Part shown: positions 55,549-64,000 of the stretch, piece by piece
Layout: the number at the start of each line of letters is the position of its first letter
How positions within the stretch are numbered: the stretch's first letter is position 1
Assembly: GCA_905221605.1 (NCBI GenBank)
Contig: CAJNDS010000153.1
Location: forward strand, 1 to 64,000
From: Symbiodinium natans
Lineage: Eukaryota > Sar > Dinophyceae > Suessiales > Symbiodiniaceae
Reading direction: 5' to 3'
Length of the DNA: 64,000 bases
Translations under genes and position numbers: made by a program
Notes under the pieces: model-generated
Seen by the model: the letters and a program-made list of their open reading frames with translations, nothing else
What the model was told of the DNA's origin: nothing
The model's database searches: none

Positions 55549-56034
55549 GTGTCCGCACAGCTTGGGGATGAGCCTCGCATCCCACATGGTTCAATGCCCC
55601 AAAAAGCTTCTTTCAGATCGAAGTTTCGCAGAATTACTTTGGGACCACTGCAGAAGCTGAGCCACAGTTCCTAGTTCCGAGGCCATGGTGGAAAGAGTCC
55701 TATTGATATTGCTGATTGCTGCACACAAATGGGCACAGACTGGCCTCACTTTCACACAGGCCGCGTAGGATGTGCAACCCGCCGCGTGACGAAGCACTCG
55801 CGAAGCCTCCTGTAGTTGAGGAAACCCCGCGTTTGGGCATCGTTTTGGGATCTCGAAGTTTCAACAGTGCAGGGAGAGGGCCCTTGGGGTTCGCCATCCT
55901 CGTATCTGTCGTCATGAATCGTATGGGCGAAGGGCGTCACATGCATCGACCCTCGAAGTAGCAATTTTGATAGACGGTGCTTCCAAAAGCGAAGCCCCTG
56001 AAGTGACCGACTTTCCAGGAAATCTATGGGTGGG

Positions 56035-56126
56035 GATGTTCCCCCTTTTCCTAGCAGTCCTTAATCGGGACTATCATAGGGGGTACTACAAGTCCTATAA
56101 GGACTGTTTGTACAAGGGGGAACATC
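56035..56126. mobile_element. Complete family A MITE-like element
   Basis: 92 bp with inverted ends GATGTTCCCCCTTTTCCTAG (continuing CAGTCCTTA) and TAAGGACTGTTTGTACAAGG (continuing GGGAACATC). This is the best-preserved copy of the family. Confidence 0.65.
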
Positions 56127-56379
56127 TCAACAATCAGCCGTAAACTAGTTGGCTGTAAACCCTCCTTGTCGCGTACCGACTCATGTTCCAGGGGGATTAA
56201 ACAAAACCATTCTTCGCATCTGCTGGAAAATCCTTCCGCAGTTGCCCGGTCTGAGAACGTCTGATGCAAGTTACGGGTTTAGGGTCTTTGGGTTTAGGGA
56301 TGCTGCTGATCTTTGCTGGCCCAAATAGAAACGCCCTCCCGGCTCGGTGTCCCTCTTTGGTTGCCAGGCCCGCCACTTC

Positions 56380-56620
56380 GCAGAGCTGTTGGCCTTGAGC
56401 TTGGGGTCATGAGCGTGCTATTACGACTGCTGGAAGATTATGCTAAGTGCTCGATGCCCTCGTTGCGCATCCAACACCTGCTAAAGAGTCAGGATGTAGG
56501 GCACCATGTATTTTGTAATGAGGGTCGGGCCAAGGACTGGCCTGATGTGCGCAGGCGCTGTGAGGCATCCGCATTCGTTGGATTCAGGGCTGAGAAGTAC
56601 GGGGTAGCTCGGGGCAGACT
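56380..56620 (+). CDS. Possible coding segment upstream of a poly-T acceptor
   Basis: An open frame from 56313 reads GLELGVMSVLLRLLEDYAK, then CSMPSLRIQHLLKSQDVGHH and RAKDWPDVRRRCEASAFVGF. Codon use and helix patterns look like protein. The frame runs into a T28 run at about 56626-56653. Boundaries and family are unknown. Confidence 0.35.
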
Positions 56621-56625
56621 GGGTG

Positions 56626-56662
56626 TTTTTTTTTTTTTTTTTTTTTTTTTTTTCACTGCAGG
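56626..56662 (+). promoter_or_regulatory. T28 run with CACTGCAG, possible 3' splice site
   Basis: An uninterrupted run of about 28 T is followed by CACTGCAG, an extreme polypyrimidine tract plus acceptor if transcribed on the plus strand. The downstream segment (56685 on) has an AESPRKSSRAPKK-type low-complexity frame. Confidence 0.35.
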
Positions 56663-57529
56663 GTTGTTGAATTTTTAGTCAACCATGCTCCTCACCTCCT
56701 TCACGGTGGGCCTGGCTCCTGCACCCACTCCAGAGAAGCCCGCAGAGAGTCCGAGAAAGTCCAGCCGAGCCCCAAAGAAGTCTGCAGAGAGTCCTGCCGA
56801 GTATGCCTGGAGGGCTCACCCAGTATCTTTGGAGTCCCCACCCACAAGCAGGTCCTGCTACGTATCCTTGGAGTGCTCACCCCAAGAGCATCTCACACAA
56901 TTTCTGCAAGAATTCCGAGCATCCTGGCAGAGTCCTGCGACAGAAGCCTGCGGTGAAGAATCCTGAAATTCCCGTCCGAAAGTAGAAGGATGGCTCTCAC
57001 CTCGGCTGTAGCTGTAGGGTGGTCATGATCGAAGCACATAATTGTGAAACTTGTGTTTATCACGCTCGATGGGTTGCGGAGGCATATCTGGAGTCCCTGC
57101 TAGCCAGACCCGAGGACTGTTGTGGCTTCTGGGCCCTGAAAGCCTGAGGTGGGGTTGAAGGATTTGCAGTTTCGTCTCCCCGAAACTCCGCTAACTTCCA
57201 CCCCAGGTTCATGGATCTACGATTTAGGCCATGTTGCAGGGGTGAAGATCTTACAATGTCGATGTGCGTTTGTTGGGGTTGTTGGCAGGAGGCCAAGACT
57301 TGACGCAGTCGGCCTCAAGAATGTGGATGTTCGCAGGGTTGAGGGTTTCTTGTCGAGATGTATCTTCAAGCCGTTTCGATATCTACCGCCGCACTGCCGA
57401 GAGGGCCCTACAAGCCACGTTAAACGCCTCGCGAAGCTCTCTGCGCGAAGGAGATTGACCCCTCCAGCCTGCTGGCCGTGCTCTCGCATGCAGAGGCGCC
57501 TTGCACTTCCTAGGGCAATGGGCTTATAT

Positions 57530-57612
57530 GGGAAGGGGGGGGGGGGTTCCTTTTAAGGGGATTCTATTCTATCTAGGGCTATAAAAGGGGTACCCCTATT
57601 TTGGGAAACCCA
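57530..57612. mobile_element. Family C MITE-like element
   Basis: A G run, then TTCCTTTTAAGGGGATTC, ending CCCTATTTTGGGAAACCC. Confidence 0.35.
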
Positions 57613-57689
57613 CACCGCAAGTACCAAAGCTCGGATCCCTGAAACTGCTCGGAACTCCCTGAACCTCCCAAAGTTTAGACTGGAGCCCT

Positions 57690-57869
57690 GAACCCTAAAC
57701 CCTAAACCCTCAACCCTAAACCCTAAAAAACCCTAAACCAACCTAAACTACCCTAAACCACCCTAAACTACCCTAAACCACCCTAAACCACCCTAAACCA
57801 CCCTAAACCACCCTAAACCACCCTAAACCACCCTAAACCACCCTAAACCCTAAACCCTGAACCCTGTGC
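57690..57869. repeat. Variant telomere-like array (10-mer CCCTAAACCA)
   Basis: About a dozen CCCTAAACCA/CCCTAAACTA 10-mers flanked by CCCTAAA. It precedes the exon at 57891. Confidence 0.95.
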
Positions 57870-57890
57870 CTTTTTGGGGGTCCATTGCAG

Positions 57891-57941
57891 GAGAGCCGGT
57901 CGATGCCCAGTCGCCTGCGAGCGGCGGCACTTGCTGCTGCG
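57891..57941 (+). CDS. Exon candidate
   Basis: Acceptor TCCATTGCAG, then ESRSMPSRLRAAALAAA (51 nt, phase 0), donor GCG before GTGAGG. Bracketed by CCCTAAA and TTTAGGG arrays. Confidence 0.5.
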
Positions 57942-57986
57942 GTGAGGCGCTTCTGTAGTAGGGCGTCCCATGTTCAGAGCCTCTTT

Positions 57987-58035
57987 AGGGTTTAGGGTGT
58001 AGGGTTTAGGGTTTGGGGTTTAGGGTTTAGGGTTT
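57987..58035. repeat. Telomere-like array, TTTAGGG orientation
   Basis: About seven units, 45 bp after the exon donor at 57941. Confidence 0.9.
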
Positions 58036-58278
58036 TCAGTGGATTTCGTAGTCTCGGGGGCTTCAGGCAGTTGAGCCTCTTTGATCCTAAAGGGGGTGTC
58101 AAGCGTTTAAATTATAGGTTTATAGACATCCCGAATCCTAATGCAATCTTCCAAGCGCAGTCCAGAATCCCCAGTCGCTACGTGCTGCCTGTGCACACCT
58201 CGACATCCTACCAAAGCTTGGCTTAGGTTCACCCTAAACCCTCAACCCTCAACCCTAAACCCGAAACCCGAAACCAAG

Positions 58279-58306
58279 GGCCATGTTAAAGCGCTTGGAG
58301 GCAGTG
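58279..58306 (+). CDS. Exon candidate
   Basis: After AAACCAAG: MLKRLEAV, donor GTG before GTCTCG. The frame stays open further, so the end is uncertain. A degenerate CCCTAAA tract is upstream (58232-58272). Confidence 0.3.
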
Positions 58307-58391
58307 GTCTCGCGTGGCGGAGGCTGCAGAGGCAGAGAACCCCGACACAGTCCCAGCCTCCAGGCCCGGTCTGAGCTATTTTCTAACCGCA

Positions 58392-58453
58392 GACCCTAAG
58401 CCCTAAGCCCTAAGCCCTAAACCCTAAACCCTAAACCCTAAACCCTAAACCCT
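58392..58453. repeat. Telomere-like array, CCCTAAA orientation
   Basis: CCCTAAG units pass into CCCTAAA units. No exon is recognised downstream; AT-rich DNA follows. Confidence 0.9.
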
Positions 58454-58479
58454 TTACTATATTGAGGGCTATAGGGTCT

Positions 58480-59750
58480 AGTATTTAGTTTAGGATTTAG
58501 GGTTATGGGGTTTAGGGACTTGAGGTTGAAGGGTTGTGTTTTTCTGGTTGCACGCGAATGTTTCGAGTAGTATCTTTGGTTTATTATCTTCGTGCTTTTT
58601 ACTCCTTATTTTCTTCTATTATCTTTACGTTACAATGATAATATTCTTTTCGTAACTTTTCTTTATTAAATTTATAAGGAGTTCTCTTCTCTTTATTCAT
58701 ATTATCTTTACGCTTCATCTTTGTAATCATTACTTTGCTCTCTGAACTGCCAACATATTAATATTGCATCACCGCCCCGTTCTGTCTTAGAAGCATCTGG
58801 ATTTGGTACTAAAAGTCTGGGTCACATTGCTCTCTTCACTCTGTTCTCAATTCATGCGTCGTGTTCGCTGGCTCACTTACTCCTTATAATAGAGAACGCG
58901 AAGAGAACATGTGAACGAAACCCACAGTTCTAGACCCTTGGATTCATCACCCAGTTCTTTCTAGCGGTCACACATGATTTCCTCTTCCAAAATCCTGTCT
59001 CAAAGTGAACAGAGTCTGCGAGTGTGGGAGAACCGTGTGAATAAAATGAGCAATAACACGCAGAGAATACAACGAGCGAATGAAGAGAGCGATCGCATGA
59101 TTCGTGCGTTTATTGCGTACTCGTACAGCATTTAAGGGGGCTATAATATCTTCCTTATTCTAATACCATTTTTACAAGCTTTCAATCATTGAGTTTGCGA
59201 ACGAAGTAAGCACACGAAATGAGGTGAAGAAAGCACACTAAAAATTGGCTGTTTCTTTTTACTTTTAATAGGGGCACAAATTAGGGTCTCTTATCGTGCA
59301 GCACAACAATAATATTACATTGACGGTATTAATACTGGCCCGTGTGGAGAGAACAGGTGAACACAATAAGTGAATTTACTGAACGAATTAGTTGTATGCA
59401 CGCGTGAACGAAACCAATAAGAGAATTGTATGCGCTTCGCTTTCTTATTTTGTAGAGAATATTAAAATAACGACTGAACGTATAAAATCCCGTATAATTT
59501 CATTGTATTCTTTTGGACATTTTAGTATTAATATTGTTAATCCAAATAAAATGTTAATCCAAATAAAAGGAGAAAGAAATGAATTAAATTTTAAATGGAG
59601 AAATCGCCCATAACATAGTAGATGAAATGTGTGATAGAAATGAATGTGGGAAAATATGCGTTGATAATATGCTCTGTAAGGCGCTCTTTATAATCAAAAT
59701 CTTTTCTACTTTTATTTCTTGGCAATTTATTTGCGGGGTTTGTTTTTTAC
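58480..59750. other. AT-rich island with different composition
   Basis: About 1.3 kb, clearly more AT-rich than its surroundings, with no telomere-like units. The motif GTGAAC or GAACGAA recurs (58911, 59014, 59197, 59355, 59404). A 73-codon plus frame at 59392-59613 (Ile/Lys/Asn-rich) may be chance. It could be organelle-derived or a foreign insertion. Confidence 0.4.
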
Positions 59751-60395
59751 TTTGCCCTGTGGTGTTGCCGGGCTTCCGGTGACGGAGAAACGCCTTCTAA
59801 GGGACACCAAAGCCGGAAGCCGATCGCCAAACGCTTCGCCACGGGGTCACTGGGTGAGACTTGGGTAAGACGGACTTGCAGAATAAGGCAACCAGGGTTC
59901 ACCAGGGGGTCATAAAGGTCGCCAGGGAGTCACCAGCCGGTGTCGCGAACGAAAAAGCATTCGGGTACCCGCCCTTTCTCCCCCCCCCAACGCCACCCTG
60001 TACATGCGTGCCGCTTGACACACTGAAAATTTACACAGTCCCTTTCACGACGGCTCGATTAAAAGGCGATCCGAGCTTGACACGCTGAATCGGATCAGAC
60101 ATCGTGACGGCCATGTGTGCGGCAGCGCCTTGGCATCACCTCGGGGGTTTGAATCTTCGGCTGCCTAGTTAGGTTTGATGCACGAGGCTTGACCCGGAGG
60201 ATCTGAGCTTGAACTCCCGGCTGTTGGAGAAGTTCAGGGTCTAGACCCCTGCGTGGGGGAGCGGGTAAGGCCTGAAGCTTCGGACCTTGCATCGATCATT
60301 TGACTGAGGTTAACAACAGTTTGGTCTGAGTGTTGCAAGAGTGTCCGTCGTAAACCCTAAACCCTAAAGCCTAAACCCTAAATAGGGACTTTCAG

Positions 60396-60416
60396 AATGT
60401 CCATCCGGCGCTCAAG
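60396..60416 (+). CDS. Microexon candidate
   Basis: Acceptor GGGACTTTCAG, then NVHPALK, donor AAG before GTGGTC. A CCCTAAA tract lies at 60351-60382. Confidence 0.3.
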
Positions 60417-60823
60417 GTGGTCTTTAGCCATCCCGGATGTCCGCGGTTTAGCTATCACTAAGAAGATGCTCATGCTTGTGCGACCCTAGCTGTAACAAAC
60501 CCCAGCTGCCTTTAGACGCCCCTAGTTTCAGACATCTCCAAGATTTCGTAGGTGTTTGTGGAAATTGTCAAGGCGTTTCAGGATTCGGCAATGATGTCGA
60601 AGGAGCGGCTGTGGGCCCTCTGCGTTTCAACATGTGGGTTTTGCGCATTACTCTCATGGCAAACTATTTCTTCAGAAGGCGGTATAAGCACCGACCTCCC
60701 CGGGCATCAACCATGACAACTTCGACTGTAACCCCGCTATTACCATGCGCCTATTCCTTTTAGCATCTGTAGCTCAATGGAAGAGACCACGACACTCCAT
60801 GAACTGTCATGGTGCTAGCAAGA

Positions 60824-60901
60824 GGCTTGGAAGAATACCTTCACGCCGCGGCAGACGATCTGGTGGCCTGGGAGCTGCACGGCTCGCACATTTTTCTTTG
60901 G
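60824..60901 (+). CDS. Exon candidate
   Basis: After GCTAGCAAG one base, then GLEEYLHAAADDLVAWELHG and SHIFLW, donor TGG before GTTCGT. It is very protein-like (a helix, then a strand). The frame continues for some distance. Confidence 0.45.
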
Positions 60902-61264
60902 GTTCGTGAGCCAGGCCAGGTCCAAGGTCTTTTGGAGGTTTCAGTTGAGGTTTACGGTCTTTTGCAGGGGACTATAAGGGCTTTCAGCTTGGGACTTTGG
61001 AGGCTGAGACTCCAGGGCAGCAGGGGCCCCGTGCTCACGGGAGTCCGAGGAGATCCCTGGCGGGCGATGCTCCGCAGGCTGCGAAGCGCAAGCTGGAAGG
61101 CTCGCTCTTTGAGGGCTTCAGGGCTTCGAAGGAGCGAGGTTATGGGGACTCTGGGGTTGTAGACCTCCCTGCATATCGTTGTGTAAGGATGAGGGTTCGG
61201 CTTTGGGGGTTTCACTTCTCGGCTTTCTCCAGGCGGCCTTTTGCCTTTTGCCATAGTCTTTGAG

Positions 61265-61381
61265 ATGGCTGTCTACGAATCAAGGTGCAGTATTGCCATC
61301 TACTACGAGGAGCATGTGCACGAGCTGTGCAACATGAACGGACGCAGTGATGTGATCCCACCACCCGGCCAGAACGGCGCA
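61265..61381 (+). CDS. Exon candidate
   Basis: After GTCTTTGAG: MAVYESRCSIAIYYEEHVH, then ELCNMNGRSDVIPPPGQNGA (39 codons, phase 0), donor GCA before GTGCTT. Confidence 0.4.
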
Positions 61382-62023
61382 GTGCTTGAGCACGCGCCTG
61401 TGGGCCCACCGAAAGCGGGCGGCGTAGCCGCCATCATAAGTCATGGCTTGCTAGCCAAGACCTGTACATGTTTTACTCATGGCCCCACGAACAAGGAACG
61501 TTTAACCCCTATATATCTTTGTAAAGAATGAAGCTGTGAGCACACCGCTTGTGCAAGTGCCTTAAGCCTCCCCGGATATGTGGGCAGTTATGTGCTACAC
61601 ATGAATCGGACGAGAGCTCGTGCCTAGTTTTTTATGGTCAGGGTATAGCCGGGAAGACGATTCGGGTTTCGGGACCTCAAAGCCTCAAAGCCGAATGCTA
61701 TCTGGAGTTTCTGGTAAATTCTGCTGACACGACAACAAACTAGACCAACTTCACAACCTTTGCCCCCCCTAACAGCTTGCGAACAAAATGCGCCACCATC
61801 AAAACTTATGCCCCTCAACACTTCCGGCAAAAGCCCTCGAAAACAGCACATCGCAAGTGAACCTGTCGGGAAAGCGTAACATATGCAACATCTTAAACCC
61901 CGGACCCCCAAAACCCTGTCGAGTGCAGGAAGTTCAGGGAGTAGGCAATCGGGTTTGAGGCTTCAGGGAAATGCAGAACGAACCCTAAACCCTAAACCCA
62001 AAGCCCTAAACCCTAAACCGGAG

Positions 62024-62101
62024 GTGCTTGGCGGCACTGGCACGAGATTCTTTTCGAGTACGGCCACATCTTCGGTGCGGTGCTTGCAGAGCGGCTCCTT
62101 G
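62024..62101 (+). CDS. Exon candidate
   Basis: Acceptor AAACCGGAG, two bases, then AWRHWHEILFEYGHIFGAVL and AERLLG, donor before GTGGCC. A CCCTAAA tract is immediately upstream. EYGHxFG faintly recalls the EYGHT motif of sugar-phosphate cyclases, but the second His is absent, so I do not assign a function. Confidence 0.45.
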
Positions 62102-62164
62102 GTGGCCTTCCTGTGGCCTCTGGCAAGAATGCTCGCGGGACTGTTTTCTGTTTTTGTTTTTTGT

Positions 62165-62330
62165 TTCCCTTTTTTTTTTGTTTTGGGGGGGGGGGGGGCG
62201 GGGGGGGGGTGGGTGGGCCTCTACGGATACTCGGTGGGACTCTCCGCGGGCTTGTTTCGGGATAGGCACTCCGGGGATGCTCGGCGGGACTCTGTGGGGG
62301 TGGGCAGTCCAAGGACCAGGCTGAGCAAGG
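62165..62330. repeat. T/G runs and inverted GAGTGCCC-type repeat
   Basis: A T run and a G-rich tract (62170-62215) are followed by units such as ACTCGGTGGGACTCTCCGCG and GGCACTCCGGGGATGCTCGG. These resemble the 9.2-9.6 kb repeat in reverse complement. Confidence 0.45.
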
Positions 62331-62827
62331 AGGCGCGTAGAACGGTTGACTGAAATCCAAGCAACCCCACACTGAGGGTGGGTAATGATCAGAGTTCGAT
62401 GAAACGACAACACACTCAAGGGATATGCAGCATGGGAAGATGTTGTCGTCCCTAAAATGGCCTTTAGCCTTTATTCAATGCTTTCATCTCAAGCACGATA
62501 TCCCTGCCCGACCGCCTGAGGCTGCGGGAACGAGTTCGGCTCCGACGTTCTCAACTCCGTGATGAACGCTGTCGCCAGCGAGGTTTGAATCTGGCTTGCC
62601 CATGATACTAAACTAAGCCTCGAAATTAGGACTCAGAGTGCTCTAGACCCACAACAACCCGAACAGCAATCGGATAGTCGGACATACTGGTTGCGCATAG
62701 CCATCCCGACCTTAGCCATCAAGGTTTGCAGCTCGTTGTTCTCAAGTTTTGTTCGAGGGCTTCAGCCTGCTTCAGGGGCTCTGGAGCCTTCGGGATTTCG
62801 GGCTTCAGTCTTAGAGGAGTTTGAGAC

Positions 62828-62856
62828 TAAGGGTTTAGGGTTTAGGGTTTAGGGTT
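62828..62856. repeat. Short telomere-like array, TTTAGGG orientation
   Basis: About four units. Confidence 0.85.
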
Positions 62857-63471
62857 ATTAAGGTGCTAGGATCCTCCAGCATTGAGGGTGTCGCAGTGCT
62901 TGAAAGCTTCAGGCTTGAGGTCTTGAGTTGCCTGGAGCCCCTTGCACCTCCATATTGGCTGTGTCGCGTAGCTTCCATTCCACACATCTGCATGCTGTCT
63001 GCTGAGCAGTGACACATGTTGCAAAGTTCAGAGGTTCCCAAGTTGTGCATGCAAAAGCGGCATGCGTTCTCTTGCAAGCCATGCGTTTCGGGCTCATTGG
63101 CTCTAAAATCCAAGCACCCTGACCAGAAAGTGACGCAGTTTCTCCTTTACCTTCGGCTCATGTTTCTTGTGTAGGCCCTTCTTCTATGTGAGGACGTCTT
63201 CTGCATGTTGATGTGGGTCGTGCCAGGCCAAGACTTGAGACTTCCTGCGGGCAAAGTATGGTTCGAGGCCTCCAGGGATGTGCTGGCGGTTTTGGAGGTT
63301 GACAGTTGGGGGTTGGATACAGATGTTGGAGAAAACTTTCTCAAGTGGTTCGGATCTGCCATGTCCTGCTATGCTCGTCAAGGGTTTTGACATCTGAAAG
63401 CATGGCCTCAATCTGAACCCTAAACCCTGAACCCCGCAAAATCTTAAACCGGATGCGCCTCTGCTGCACAG

Positions 63472-63516
63472 GCCACGACGCAGTGGCAGGAAGTCCCAAG
63501 CAACGCCATTTGTGCA
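63472..63516 (+). CDS. Exon candidate
   Basis: Acceptor CTGCTGCACAG, then ATTQWQEVPSNAICA (45 nt, phase 0), donor GCA before GTGGGC. A degenerate CCCTAAA tract lies upstream (63417-63450). Confidence 0.45.
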
Positions 63517-64000
63517 GTGGGCCGCTTACTTTCTAAGAAGTGCTTGAAGAGCACGCTCTGCAATGAGCTCTGTTGATGTTTGTGTCTTATGACGGCTGAA
63601 CTTGAACTGCAACGGCCACGAATGTGCCCTCATGAGAGTCCTGCGAGTGCTGTGGTTCCAGCGTGAGTTTGAGGGTCGGACGGTCCCTCATGTGACCTAC
63701 CCATGCTAGGGTTTGTACGGTCCGGTTTTGCCGGGCCTTCCGGTTTCAGCAAGTCGGTTAAGTCTTGGCTTGGGTGTTGATTTTGCTGATTTTGTGCCAA
63801 GGCAGGCCTGGAGTATCGCTGCGACATGCAGACAGGGAGGCAGCTCCCACAACATGTCTACCTTTCGTTACGGTTCTTGGATTTGTTTGTTGATGCTCCT
63901 GGCAAGGTTATTTGCAATTGCTTTGTAGAAATCCGATGCCTGCAACAGTCATTTTTCATTCCAGTCGGACTGTTTAGGGACTTGGGGGTGTTGGGTCCTG

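Noticed and set aside
60766-60835. tRNA-like A box (TAGCTCAATGG)
   Set aside because: No B box (GGTTCRANNCC) at the right distance and no cloverleaf pairing could be made.
62024-62101. Sugar-phosphate cyclase motif from EYGHIFG
   Set aside because: The second conserved histidine is missing and no neighbouring exon supports that fold.

Overview
The window looks like nuclear DNA of a eukaryote with very large, repeat-filled introns. I infer a dinoflagellate or close relative. The reasons are many arrays of the plant/alveolate-type telomere repeat TTTAGGG far from any visible chromosome end, short GC-rich coding islands bounded by AG acceptors, and many exon ends that read GAG or CAG followed by GC (plus some GT and possible GA donors), which fits the relaxed 5' splice sites known in dinoflagellates. 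Nothing prokaryotic was seen (no operons, ribosome binding sites or dense long ORFs), and no rRNA or convincing tRNA gene. Almost all long ORFs are artefacts of satellites or microsatellites.

Region by region. 1-2 kb: telomere-like arrays around three small exon candidates. 3.2-34.1 kb: at least 20 short plus-strand exons that I read as one highly split gene. Its N-terminus (exons at 3166, 3499, 13968 and 14712) matches the chorein N-terminal pattern of bridge-like lipid transfer proteins (VPS13 and UHRF1BP1/BLTP3 families), including the LKVPWKRL strand motif. Introns hold polypyrimidine tandem repeats (4.8-7.2 kb), a 1.7 kb inverted repeat (8.9-10.7 kb), an 87-bp hairpin satellite (10.7-11.2 kb) and an AT-rich satellite (11.2-13.6 kb). 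An antisense five-exon gene for a small four-helix membrane protein (19.1-19.9 kb) lies inside one intron. 37.0-49.3 kb: small coiled-coil-like exons (37028, 37332, 43853, 48775, 49256), with a 6.2 kb array of 64-76-bp hairpin repeats between the second and third, and a compact, differently built gene at 46.07-47.37 kb. 49-64 kb: scattered exon candidates (50943, 54619, 55527, 57891, 58279, 60396, 60824, 61265, 62024, 63472), MITE-like palindromes and an AT-rich island at 58.5-59.75 kb.

The most striking feature is a strand rule. Nearly every array upstream of an exon candidate reads CCCTAAA and nearly every array downstream reads TTTAGGG. Each large intron therefore tends to begin G-rich and end C-rich with complementary sequences, which in pre-mRNA could pair to bring the splice sites together. 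In two places the donor itself can be read as GTTTAGGG (3551, 14771), and at 13967 the array runs directly into the acceptor as CCCTAAAG. This is a pattern seen by eye plus inference; transcript data would settle it. Exon boundaries are hand-called and many are uncertain by a few codons.
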